Assembly (NCBI GenBank): GCA_963747755.1
Contig: CAVVGK010000001.1
Location: 1-64,000 of the forward strand
Length of the DNA stretch: 64,000 nt
DNA from: DATFVA01 sp963747755
GTDB taxonomy: Bacteria; Bacteroidota; Ignavibacteria; Ignavibacteriales; Ignavibacteriaceae
Direction: 5' to 3'
Shown piece by piece: positions 54,268 to 63,333 of this stretch; position 1 is the first letter of the stretch, and every line of letters begins with the position of its first letter. Below the pieces are notes generated by a model. It was given only the letters and a program-made list of their open reading frames with translations. It had not been told where the DNA came from and did not search any database. A program made the position numbers and the translations under genes.

Positions 54268-56493
54268 ATGATAAATAACAAATTCAAAACTTTCATAACT
54301 CTTTTAGGTCTCTTATTTCTTCTCGCTGTTTCTGCAGATGCTCAGCAAAATTCTACCACCCATACGAGAGGTAAATTATGGGAAACCTTATACAATTGGG
54401 GGTTTATTGGTGATCCCGGTGCCTGGGATTATACCGAAGTGACAGGTATAGGCTTCTTTCCTGGTTTTGCAGGTTTTACTTATCCGAATGATGAAGAGCT
54501 TGCTAACGGTTTTATTACCGATGCCAATTTTCATAACTTCAGATCAGGGCCCTGGATAATCGCAAAAGACGCAACTACTTTAATTCCTCCGGGATTTACT
54601 CCTCAGCAGAAAGATTTTTTACTTTACCATTCATCACTTGCTACGCTGACAGATGATTACGGTGTAGTTAGCGGTGACATTATGCCTTTCAAAAAGACGA
54701 AAAATTATTCCAATGAACCTGGTTTTAATCCTCAGCTTCCTGAAGAAATTAACTATGTGGAATTTCCGACTTCTACAGGGATCACTGTTAAACAAAGATC
54801 GATGGAATGGAGTTATCCGGGATATAACGATTTCATAATATATGATTATGTTTTTAAGAATACCGGTGAACTTGCAATACCTGCTGCGGCTAAAGTAATG
54901 CATTACGATCAGACACTCAATGAAGTCTGGTTTGTTTTCCACAGCGGCATACAGGTTTCAACTAAAGGTGTCATTAATTTTCATTACAACTCTGATTTCC
55001 TGTCTTCAGCCGCTCCGGCCGGCGGTTTCGGATGGCATCCCGGCAGCGGTTATACAGATTTCTGGGTTGTTCAGAATGATGATCCGACAGACAGTAAAGG
55101 TTTGTTTTACTATAGCAGAGATTATAATGGAGGAAGACAACCAGTATCGTGGGATCAGTATGGATTAAAAACAAACTGGCAGGATCAGCTCAGGAAGGTT
55201 CCGGGGATGCCTCCGGAACTTCAGGATCCTTCGGGATTCGGATTCACCTTTCTTTACAGGACTCCTCCTCCCGGTGCTGATCCGAATAATGCAGACCCAA
55301 CACACTTCAGTATATATTCTGATGAAGCAGAAAAATTCGAGGGCAAGACTGTTGATTTTGAAAGTTTCGGGTTGCGTTCTTTCAGCCCCTCACAATTATA
55401 TGATTTTATGAAAACTGACCACCGTGTACCTAACACAGGTAAACTTTATTGCTGGTACACGAGTTCCTTCGGACCCTATACTTTAGCTCCCGGCGATTCA
55501 GTCCGAATTATACTCGCTGAAGTTGCAGGAACACTCGACCTTCACCAGGTTTATCAGGGCGATCCGGATCACTGGCTGAAAAGCTTTGATGAAGGTGCTT
55601 CTGCCTATATGAATGATAGTCTTGCTGCAGATATGCAGCGAAATGTTGCTGCAGTTCGCAACGCGGTTAAGTGGGGTATCGGAGCTAAAGTCGATGGGAT
55701 GGACCTTGCCGCTGATGTTCCGGATTCTCCTCCTGCACCGGATTGTAAAGCCATTAATTCTTCTTATGGCGGTGATACAGCAATAATTGCGGTACAATGG
55801 AACAAAATCGCTGAAGAGACTCAATATACTGATGGTTCAGGTCAGGTATTTTACGATGGCTCTACTGATTTAAGCGGTTACAGAATATACCGTGGAATTG
55901 ATAAGAGAGGTATATGGGATTTAATTGCAGATATTCCGAGGAGCGAATTAAGTAAATACTGGGATTCTGAAATTAATGAATATAACTATAAGGATTACAC
56001 TGTCCAGTTCGGATTTGAATATTATTATTATGTGGAAGCTTATAATTCAAACCCGAAACAGTGGACTTCTGCTAATGGTACTGTTGTGAACAGCCTGCCT
56101 GAACTTGCAAGCGGCGATTATAACAGGACGCCTCTTACAAGTGCGAAACCGGGACCTGTTGACATACAGAAAGAAGGCTGGGATGTTTTTGTTGCTCCGA
56201 ATCCTTACATAGATGGCGATCCTGAACATAGCTTTCCAACCCAGTATAAAATTGAATTCAGGAAGCTGCCTGAAAAAGCTACTATCCATATCTATAGCCT
56301 ATCCGGCGATCTTATAAAAATACTCCACCACCAGCCGGATGAGAACGGAAACCTTGCAGGAAGTATTGCCTGGGATCAGCGTTCGGATTCGGGTCTCCTG
56401 GTTGCTCCCGGACTGTACATTTATGTAGTTGAATCAGAGACGGAAGGAACGGTAGGATCGAGAGCTACCGGAAAATTAATGATAATTCGTTGA
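54268..56493 (+). CDS. Large exported protein with fibronectin-like and FlgD/T9SS-like C-terminal domain
   Basis: 741 aa. Signal peptide MINNKFKTFITLLGLLFLLAVSADAQ. The N-terminal 500 residues are unrecognised and aromatic-rich (GKLWETLYNWGFIGDPGAWDY, MEWSYPGYNDFIIYDYVFKNTG). A fibronectin-like segment lies near 545-610 (LSGYRIYRGIDKRGIWDLIADIP). The end has FVAPNPYIDGD, KATIHIYSLSGDLIKIL, and SGLLVAPGLYIYVVE, a variant of the T9SS/FlgD-Ig sorting domain in which the usual QNYPNPFNP becomes VAPNPY. It follows the TonB receptor by 24 bases and may act as its surface partner, the role SusD plays elsewhere. That is inference. Confidence 0.7.
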   Translation: MINNKFKTFITLLGLLFLLAVSADAQQNSTTHTRGKLWETLYNWGFIGDPGAWDYTEVTGIGFFPGFAGFTYPNDEELANGFITDANFHNFRSGPWIIAKDATTLIPPGFTPQQKDFLLYHSSLATLTDDYGVVSGDIMPFKKTKNYSNEPGFNPQLPEEINYVEFPTSTGITVKQRSMEWSYPGYNDFIIYDYVFKNTGELAIPAAAKVMHYDQTLNEVWFVFHSGIQVSTKGVINFHYNSDFLSSAAPAGGFGWHPGSGYTDFWVVQNDDPTDSKGLFYYSRDYNGGRQPVSWDQYGLKTNWQDQLRKVPGMPPELQDPSGFGFTFLYRTPPPGADPNNADPTHFSIYSDEAEKFEGKTVDFESFGLRSFSPSQLYDFMKTDHRVPNTGKLYCWYTSSFGPYTLAPGDSVRIILAEVAGTLDLHQVYQGDPDHWLKSFDEGASAYMNDSLAADMQRNVAAVRNAVKWGIGAKVDGMDLAADVPDSPPAPDCKAINSSYGGDTAIIAVQWNKIAEETQYTDGSGQVFYDGSTDLSGYRIYRGIDKRGIWDLIADIPRSELSKYWDSEINEYNYKDYTVQFGFEYYYYVEAYNSNPKQWTSANGTVVNSLPELASGDYNRTPLTSAKPGPVDIQKEGWDVFVAPNPYIDGDPEHSFPTQYKIEFRKLPEKATIHIYSLSGDLIKILHHQPDENGNLAGSIAWDQRSDSGLLVAPGLYIYVVESETEGTVGSRATGKLMIIR

Positions 56494-56523
56494 TGAAAAA
56501 GGATCATTGTCGGAGGATTTAAA

Positions 56524-57510
56524 TTGAAAAATTTTAAAATATTATTACTCGTTTTAATTATTGGAGCTATCCAGGTTAGTTATGGACAGTTCAATAAAGC
56601 CGGCAGAACATCTATGCAATTCCTCAAGATAGGCAATGGATCGCGACAGGTTGCACTAGGAGAGGCTTCCATAGCAGGTGTTCAGGACATCAACTCAATA
56701 TTCTGGAATCCTGCCGCTATTACCGGAATTGAAGGTGCGCAGGCTGCTTTCAACTACAATAAATGGATTGCCGATCTTAATGTGCTCTCGGGGGCCGTGG
56801 GATACAGCATTGACGGAATAGCTACAGTCGCTTTCAATTATGTGTCGCTCGATTACGGCGATATCCCTGAAGCTTTGGTAACAAGCGGTTCCGGAAGTAT
56901 CGATACCCGGACAGGTTCATTTTTTACAGGCAGCGATGTACTGATCGGATTTGGCGTGGCGCGCCGGTTTACAGATAAATTATCTATCGGGGTTAACGTT
57001 AAATTTATCCAGGAGAAATTACATGTCTATACCTCATCTTTATGGGGATTTGATGTTGGAAGTTTTTATGATACTGGATGGCGCGGCATACGAATAGGAA
57101 TGAGCGCACAGAATTTTTCGACCCAGGCAAGATTTTTACATACAAAAGAAGAGGAGCAGCAGACATATGAAATTCCTCTCATATACCGGATAGGGGTTTC
57201 GATGGATTTAATGGGAGGTGAAGATCTGTTCCTGGGAGGTGAACCTGATCAGCATAAGATCACGTTTAACGTTGATGCTATTCACAGCAACGACTATAAG
57301 GAAAGACTGCACCTTGGACTGGAATATAAAATCTACGGAATATTTTCTTTGAGGGGAGGATATAAAGTCAATTATGACGAAGGTAATCTGAGTTTCGGCG
57401 CAGGAGTTGACTATTCGATTGACGGGGTCAGATTTAATTTTGACTACGCATATGTTAATTACGATTTTCTTCAATCACCACACCGGTTCACTGTCAGTTT
57501 AGGTTTTTAA
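56524..57510 (+). CDS. PorV/PorQ-type outer-membrane barrel protein
   Basis: 328 aa. Signal peptide MKNFKILLLVLIIGAIQVSYGQ, then the family N-terminus: GRTSMQFLKIGNGSRQVALGEASIAGVQDINSIFWNPAAITGI. This N-P-A motif is typical of PorV/UPF0164 barrels, which in T9SS systems carry or shuttle sorted proteins at the outer membrane. The remainder is beta-barrel-like and ends in FTVSLGF with a terminal aromatic. TTG start at 56524 behind GGAGG. Placed straight after a protein with a variant sorting domain, it may be a dedicated PorV-like acceptor (inference). Confidence 0.85.
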   Translation: MKNFKILLLVLIIGAIQVSYGQFNKAGRTSMQFLKIGNGSRQVALGEASIAGVQDINSIFWNPAAITGIEGAQAAFNYNKWIADLNVLSGAVGYSIDGIATVAFNYVSLDYGDIPEALVTSGSGSIDTRTGSFFTGSDVLIGFGVARRFTDKLSIGVNVKFIQEKLHVYTSSLWGFDVGSFYDTGWRGIRIGMSAQNFSTQARFLHTKEEEQQTYEIPLIYRIGVSMDLMGGEDLFLGGEPDQHKITFNVDAIHSNDYKERLHLGLEYKIYGIFSLRGGYKVNYDEGNLSFGAGVDYSIDGVRFNFDYAYVNYDFLQSPHRFTVSLGF

Positions 57511-57676
57511 TTTTTGGAATTCATAGTCTTCCAATATTTAATTATTTCAACAAAAATTTTTTTTGTGTTTACTGTACTTAATATCCTCTTTCCAACTAAT
57601 ACTTCTGAAAAATTTAGATAAACCACCCTCTTATGCAAAATTCTATACAATAGATATCTGATAAGAAAGGATATAA

Positions 57677-60600
57677 ATGGCATTTTCTAAAAAATTATTA
57701 ACAGGTGAAACTCTTACAAGAGATAATTTCATAAATCCTCCGAAGGAGATGGGGATTTTACCCTTCTGGTTCTGGAATGGTGAAATGGATGAAAAGGAGA
57801 TGGAATGGCAGATAAAGGAATATAAATCAAGAGGAATCCCAGGCTTCTTTATTCATGGAAGATTCGGGGAGAAGATAGGCTACCTTTCTGATACCTGGTT
57901 TGAAAGAGTGAAATTTGCCGTTAAAAAGGCAAAGGAAATCGGGATCGATGCATGGGTATATGATGAAATGAACTGGCCCAGCGGTACTGCAGAACGTCAG
58001 GTGCCGAAACAGTTTCCGCACCTTAAACAGAAATACCTGGAACTGGTGCCATTAATGGTTGACGGACCGTTATTCACTTTTCTTGAAGCTACCGATGACA
58101 GATATGTTAATACAGGGAACTCAAGACCAATTGCTGCTTTTGCATGCTCGGATGAAGAATACAAAAACGGTATAAAGAGCATGATTGATCTTACTCCTAA
58201 TTTATCATTCAATGCCGTAATTCCCTGGGAGGCGCCTCCGGGCAAATGGAGACTGCTTTATTTCCTTGAAAAAGAAATCGACTACTACATTGATGCTCTT
58301 AATCCTGAATCGACAGAAAGATTTTTACAGCTCACACATGATAAATATAAAAATGCGGTAGGTTCGGACTTTGGGACTGTAGTTCCCGGTTTTTATACGG
58401 ATGAACCTGCTATGCATTATTATCATATCGGACTCGATAATCTGGTGATTCCATGGTCATCACAGATGTTTAAGATCTTCCGCAGCAGAAGGGGGTATGA
58501 TCTTAAACCTTATCTCCCCGCTCTTTATACTTCGATGGGGGATATAACAGCTAAAATCCGTTATGATTTCTGGAAGACATTAACTGAGCAATATTCCGAA
58601 ACCTATTATAAAAGAATACACGATTGGTGTGAGGAAAACGGAGTGCTTTTTACCGGACATCTGCTGGGTGAGGAATGGCTTCGTATACATGCGCGATGCG
58701 AAGGCAATATTTTTAAGCACCTCAAACATATGCATATAACCGGTGTTGACCATCTCTATCCAAAAATCGGTACTGAAGATGAACCTGATCAGCACGTTGC
58801 TCTTAAGCTTGCAAGTTCTGCTGCTCATCATTTCGGCAGCACCAGGCTTCTCTGCGAATCGATGGGAGGAACATACTGGGACTGTACTCTTGAAAGGATG
58901 AAATGGATTGCAAACTGGGAATATGTTCTCGGGGTGACAATCTTCAACAATCATGGTTACCATTATTCAATTGAAGGCGAACGCAAAAGAGACTGGCCTC
59001 CTTCCCAATTCTATCATCATACCTGGTGGAAATATTATGATCAGTTTACAGAATACATGGCAAGGCTGGGGCACATCCTCTCGGGAGGAAGACACGTAGC
59101 CAAAGTTTTAATGCTGTATCCGATAAACAGCATATGGACAAATTATACTCCTCAGACCAGGAACGACGTGGGCAATGCAACGGAGTTTGCTTTTAATTAC
59201 ATGACGGATACCCTTCTTAAGCTGCATTTTGATTTTGACTATGTGGACGAAGACATCCTGAATGAAGCAGATATTAAGAATGGGAAGATCAGAATTCGTG
59301 ATGAAGAATATTCACTGCTGATCCTTCCTCCTGTTACTCATATACAAAAAGATACTTTTGATTCCATTCAGAAGTTTCTGCAAAGCGGTGGTAAAATAAT
59401 AGCTGATTCACTGCTGCCAGTGGGTCTACTGGATTACGACAAAAAAGATTCAGCTAAAAGAGTGGAAAAACTCTTCGGAGTCAACCCTGAAAAGCTGCTG
59501 AAGGATTTTTCAAACGGAGCGAAATTCGGGATTAAACATAAAAACTCGCGGGGTGATGTTTACCTATTGAACGGCAAAGGAATGCATCATGAACGAAAGA
59601 AAAAAGAGCTTCAAAAAATCATCGGGAATTGTATTACTCCCGATGTGACTATCAGCAGTGAAGACGTATTTTACCTTCACAGGGTAAAGGATGAATTCGA
59701 TCTTTACTTCTTTGTGAATACTACTCAACGTGACCTGGGTGCTGTTAAGATTACTTTTGAAAAGACCGGGAAACCTGAATTATGGGACGCAAATAATGGC
59801 GGGATGAAGCCGGTACATGTTTATGATATTAAGAAGAACAGACTTCATCTTAATCTGGATTTCCCGGCAAGCGGCTCGCACATAGTGATTATCAATAATC
59901 AGCCTGAAGAGAACTTCATCAAACAAACAAACCTGGTAGTTGAAGAATTTAACGGTCATATTTTAAAAGGGTATAAGGCTGAAGCCGATGATGAAAAAGT
60001 TTATGTGAAGATAAAAACAGGAAACGGAACAAGGACCCTGAACGCTGATCCCGGCAAAAATTTCAGACCGATCAGAACAGGTAAGGATTTTGATTTCAGA
60101 ATTGAAGGCGATAACATCCTTAGTATTAATAATTGGAAAATGAGACCTGGCGGCGCTGAAGCTGATGATGATTTCTTCAGACCTGATTTTGATGATTCAG
60201 ATTGGCTGAATGTTACAATGGGAGCATGGGAAATGCAGCTGCCGCAGGAGAGGGATGAAGAAAAATATCCGGTAACACTGTTTTACCGAACTTCATTCTT
60301 TATTAAGGATATTCCTTCAGAATTGAAACTTCTTGTTGATGGATTCAGCGGCAGAGATTATGTCTTATACATTAATGGGACGGAAATTAATGACAAAGGC
60401 AGAAGGAGCAGCCTTGATGCAGAGATCAAAGAAATCGATATAAGAGAGTTTGCAAAAGAAGGTAAAAACTGTATTGCTATAAGGTTAACTGCAGAAAGAA
60501 GAACAGATGGAATCCTGGATCTTTTAAAGATTACGGGAGATTTTGCGCTTGAGAATGATGGGACTGAATATTATCTGGTCAAAGAACCGGGGAAGATGAG

Positions 60601-60943
60601 GACAGGTGACTGGACAAAACAGGGTTATCCGTTTTATTCGGGAACCGGTATCTACTCAACCCAAATTAAAATTCCCGATAAATATACCGGCGGTAAATTA
60701 TTCCTTGATGTTGACTGCGGAGAGGATGTTCTTGAGGTCAGCATAAATAAAAGTAAAGGAATCATTGTCCCGTGGCATCCATACCGCCTTGATATTTCAG
60801 GTCTGGTAAAACCGGGATCTAATTTAATTGAATTAAAAGTTACCAACACTTTAATAAATATTCTGGAAGCGGTGCAGAAAAAGTCGGGACTCTTTAGAGA
60901 GCCTGTAATACTTCACTCGCAGGTTTATACATTATCAATATAA
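57677..60943 (+). CDS. GH106-like glycoside hydrolase (putative alpha-L-rhamnosidase)
   Basis: 1088 aa with no signal peptide, so probably cytoplasmic. The N-terminal barrel has features I associate with GH106 and related large glycosidases: LPFWFWNGEMDEKEMEWQIKEYKSRGIPGFFIHGRFG, YLSDTWFERVKFAVKKAKEIGIDAWVYDEMNWPSG, and PGFYTDEPAMHYYH. A flavodoxin-like/trimerisation-type middle (SLLILPPVTHIQKDTFDSIQKFLQSGGKIIADS) and C-terminal jelly-roll domains like those of GH2 (YRTSFFIKDIPSELKLLVDGF...YINGTEI) follow. Exact specificity is not certain. A new transcription unit may start here (166-bp gap); ribokinase follows after 18 bases. Confidence 0.7.
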   Translation: MAFSKKLLTGETLTRDNFINPPKEMGILPFWFWNGEMDEKEMEWQIKEYKSRGIPGFFIHGRFGEKIGYLSDTWFERVKFAVKKAKEIGIDAWVYDEMNWPSGTAERQVPKQFPHLKQKYLELVPLMVDGPLFTFLEATDDRYVNTGNSRPIAAFACSDEEYKNGIKSMIDLTPNLSFNAVIPWEAPPGKWRLLYFLEKEIDYYIDALNPESTERFLQLTHDKYKNAVGSDFGTVVPGFYTDEPAMHYYHIGLDNLVIPWSSQMFKIFRSRRGYDLKPYLPALYTSMGDITAKIRYDFWKTLTEQYSETYYKRIHDWCEENGVLFTGHLLGEEWLRIHARCEGNIFKHLKHMHITGVDHLYPKIGTEDEPDQHVALKLASSAAHHFGSTRLLCESMGGTYWDCTLERMKWIANWEYVLGVTIFNNHGYHYSIEGERKRDWPPSQFYHHTWWKYYDQFTEYMARLGHILSGGRHVAKVLMLYPINSIWTNYTPQTRNDVGNATEFAFNYMTDTLLKLHFDFDYVDEDILNEADIKNGKIRIRDEEYSLLILPPVTHIQKDTFDSIQKFLQSGGKIIADSLLPVGLLDYDKKDSAKRVEKLFGVNPEKLLKDFSNGAKFGIKHKNSRGDVYLLNGKGMHHERKKKELQKIIGNCITPDVTISSEDVFYLHRVKDEFDLYFFVNTTQRDLGAVKITFEKTGKPELWDANNGGMKPVHVYDIKKNRLHLNLDFPASGSHIVIINNQPEENFIKQTNLVVEEFNGHILKGYKAEADDEKVYVKIKTGNGTRTLNADPGKNFRPIRTGKDFDFRIEGDNILSINNWKMRPGGAEADDDFFRPDFDDSDWLNVTMGAWEMQLPQERDEEKYPVTLFYRTSFFIKDIPSELKLLVDGFSGRDYVLYINGTEINDKGRRSSLDAEIKEIDIREFAKEGKNCIAIRLTAERRTDGILDLLKITGDFALENDGTEYYLVKEPGKMRTGDWTKQGYPFYSGTGIYSTQIKIPDKYTGGKLFLDVDCGEDVLEVSINKSKGIIVPWHPYRLDISGLVKPGSNLIELKVTNTLINILEAVQKKSGLFREPVILHSQVYTLSI

Positions 60944-60961
60944 GGGAGTACAATTTCTAAA

Positions 60962-61873
60962 ATGATTAAGGAAGGAGTTCTTGTAGTAGGCAGTGCAAAT
61001 ATGGATCTTGTTGTTAACTGCAGCCGGTTTCCGCTGCCTGGAGAGACAATATTCGGGAATAAGTTTCAGATGTTTCCCGGCGGTAAAGGAGCCAATCAGG
61101 CTGTAAGCTGTGCAAAGCTCGGAATGAAAACTTCTTTTATCGGGAAAATGGGTAAAGATGAACTCGGTAAAAGATTATCTCAGTCGATGAAGGATGACGG
61201 GGTTGATCTTGGCGATCTATTTTTTGATCCATTGGAACATACAGGAACAGCCCTGATAACTGTTGATTCAGAAGGACAGAATCAGATCATTGTCATTTCC
61301 GGGAGTAATATGAAACTTGCACCTGCTGATATAAGAACAAAGAAAAACAGTTTCGGCAAGGTAAAGGTTGTTTTAACCCAGCTGGAAATACCGATTGATA
61401 CAGTAATTGAGACGGCACGGCTGTCGAAGGAAAATGATGCCGTATTTATACTTAATCCTGCTCCTGCGGCAGAGATTCCTGAAGAGATATACCCATTAGT
61501 CGATTACCTGACCCCGAACGAAACTGAACTTCAGATGCTGTCTAATATGATGGTTACCGATACAATTTCTGCAGAAAGAGCAGCAAAAATTTTACTTGAA
61601 AAAGGAGTGCAGAACGTCATAATCACACTTGGTGCTAAAGGCGCTCTTTTAGTTAACAAATACCATACTGAATTATTTTCAACACAAAAAGTGGCGGTTG
61701 TTGATACAACTGCAGCCGGTGATGCATTCAACGGAGCTCTGGCTTATTCATTAGCAAAAGACAGGGAAATAAATGAAGCAATTTATTTTGCCAATAAAGT
61801 TGCTTCAATTTCTGTTACAAGAATGGGTGCCCAGAGTTCAATGCCGAAGTTAACCGAAATAGTACCGGCTTAA
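60962..61873 (+). CDS. rbsK: Ribokinase (PfkB family)
   Basis: 303 aa, cytoplasmic. Phosphorylates D-ribose (or a similar sugar) at O5 with ATP. PfkB signatures: GSANMDLVVNCSRFPLPGET near the N-terminus, FPGGKGANQAVSCAKLG, and the catalytic DTTAAGDAFNGAL with Asp as base. NPAPAAEIPEEIY and LTPNETE are typical of ribokinases. Length is normal. The next gene encodes ribose pyranase, which supports true ribose specificity even though no ribose ABC importer is nearby. Confidence 0.92.
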   Translation: MIKEGVLVVGSANMDLVVNCSRFPLPGETIFGNKFQMFPGGKGANQAVSCAKLGMKTSFIGKMGKDELGKRLSQSMKDDGVDLGDLFFDPLEHTGTALITVDSEGQNQIIVISGSNMKLAPADIRTKKNSFGKVKVVLTQLEIPIDTVIETARLSKENDAVFILNPAPAAEIPEEIYPLVDYLTPNETELQMLSNMMVTDTISAERAAKILLEKGVQNVIITLGAKGALLVNKYHTELFSTQKVAVVDTTAAGDAFNGALAYSLAKDREINEAIYFANKVASISVTRMGAQSSMPKLTEIVPA

Positions 61874-61897
61874 TATATTAAGAGGAGGAAAAACGAA

Positions 61898-62299
61898 ATG
61901 AAGAAGCGTGGAATACTGAACGCCAACCTGTCACGCATTATAGCTTCTATGGGACATACAGATAAGCTCGTCATTTGTGACAGCGGTTTACCAATCCCTA
62001 AGAATTCAGAAGTCATAGACCTTGCCCTTACGAATAACATTCCCAGGTTTCTCGATACGCTGAAAATTATCCTGGAAGAGCTTCATATTGAAGGAGCCAT
62101 TATAGCAAGTGAGATGCTTGACGGTAAAGACGGTCTGTTTGAAAACACTTCTAAAATGCTGAACGGAGCAAAGCTGAAAAAGGTTAAGCACGAGAAATTT
62201 AAGGAACTGACAAAGGAAAAGGGAAACATAACCTTTGTCAGAACCGGTGAGACAACGCCGTATGCAAATATAATTCTCATATCCGGTGTAACTTTTTAA
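61898..62299 (+). CDS. rbsD: D-ribose pyranase
   Basis: 133 aa. Interconverts pyranose and furanose forms of ribose so that ribokinase can act. Starts MKKRGILNANLSRIIASMGHTDKLVICDSGLPIP, with the catalytic His in MGHTD, and ends FVRTGETTPYANIILISGVTF, both family hallmarks. It follows rbsK by 24 bases with an AGGAGG ribosome-binding site and precedes the aldo/keto reductase by 16 bases. Confidence 0.95.
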   Translation: MKKRGILNANLSRIIASMGHTDKLVICDSGLPIPKNSEVIDLALTNNIPRFLDTLKIILEELHIEGAIIASEMLDGKDGLFENTSKMLNGAKLKKVKHEKFKELTKEKGNITFVRTGETTPYANIILISGVTF

Positions 62300-62315
62300 C
62301 AGATCAAGGAGAATT

Positions 62316-63308
62316 ATGAAATACAGGACTTTTGGAAACCTGGGCTGGAATTTATCGGAAATCAGTTTTGGCGCCTGGGCAATCGGCGGCGATATGTGGG
62401 GTCCGCAGAATGACGATGAATCCCTTAAGGCTTTGAATAAGGCAATTGACCTTGGTGTAAATTTCATTGATACCGCGCAGGGCTACGGAAGCGGACATAG
62501 TGAAGAAATAATAGGAAAAGTTCTAAAGCAACGGAAAGAGGAATTGTATGTAGCTACAAAAGTTCCTCCTGTTCCGGGAACTGTATGGCCTCCCCCGGAG
62601 GATCAGGACGTAAACGAATCATTCCCGGCAGTCAGAATAATAGAAGAATGTGAAAAATCTCTGAGAAGACTTCAGAGAGATTATATCGACATATACCAGT
62701 TCCATACCTGGGCAACAGCATTTAACACCAGGAATGAATGGTACGAGGCAATGATGAAGCTGAAAGAACAGGGAAAGATCAGGGCCGTTGGTGTCTCAGT
62801 GCCGGATACAACCCCTGATGACGTAATAGGATCGCTTGCACTCGGTAAAGTTGATTCAGTTCAGGTTATCTATAATATTTTCGAGCAATATCCTGAATGG
62901 AATCTTTTTCCCGCTGCAGAGAAACTTGGTACTGCAATAATAGTTCGCGTGCCCTTTGATGAAAGCGCCCTGACCGGTAAACTGAAGCCGGGTATAAAAT
63001 TTCCCGAAGGGGATGTCAGAAGCCATTACTTCAGGGGGAACAACCTGAAAGCAGTACTCAAAAGAGTTGAGGAACTCGAAGAGTTCAAAAATAAAAGACA
63101 CCCTCAAATGCCTCTGGCGGAATACGCTTTAAGGTTCTGTTTAAGCAATAAGACTGTAAGTACAGTTATTCCCGGAATAAGAAATGTTAATCAGGCTGAA
63201 TTAAATACGGCAGTAAGTGATGGAAAATTCCTTCCTGATGATGAACTTAATGAGCTCAAAAAGTTTTACTGGAAAAAAGACTTCTGGCATGAAGAAGTTA
63301 AAATTTAA
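62316..63308 (+). CDS. Aldo/keto reductase
   Basis: 330 aa. Family start MKYRTFGNLGWNLSEISFGAWAIGG; catalytic Asp-Tyr in FIDTAQGYGSGHSEEIIGKVL, Lys in LYVATKVPP, and His in IDIYQFHTW. C-terminal cofactor region CLSNKTVSTVIPGIRNVNQAELN. It would interconvert an aldehyde or ketone sugar and its alcohol with NADPH. AAGGAG lies before the ATG. Together with the MDR dehydrogenase at 50.4 kb it gives the region two redox enzymes for the imported compound. Confidence 0.92.
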   Translation: MKYRTFGNLGWNLSEISFGAWAIGGDMWGPQNDDESLKALNKAIDLGVNFIDTAQGYGSGHSEEIIGKVLKQRKEELYVATKVPPVPGTVWPPPEDQDVNESFPAVRIIEECEKSLRRLQRDYIDIYQFHTWATAFNTRNEWYEAMMKLKEQGKIRAVGVSVPDTTPDDVIGSLALGKVDSVQVIYNIFEQYPEWNLFPAAEKLGTAIIVRVPFDESALTGKLKPGIKFPEGDVRSHYFRGNNLKAVLKRVEELEEFKNKRHPQMPLAEYALRFCLSNKTVSTVIPGIRNVNQAELNTAVSDGKFLPDDELNELKKFYWKKDFWHEEVKI

Positions 63309-63333
63309 ATGAATATCAACTTTGGAGTTTTAT

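Noticed and set aside
51373..56493. SusC/SusD pair
   Set aside because: The gene after the TonB receptor has no lipobox and no SusD features that I recognise; it is named only as an exported protein.
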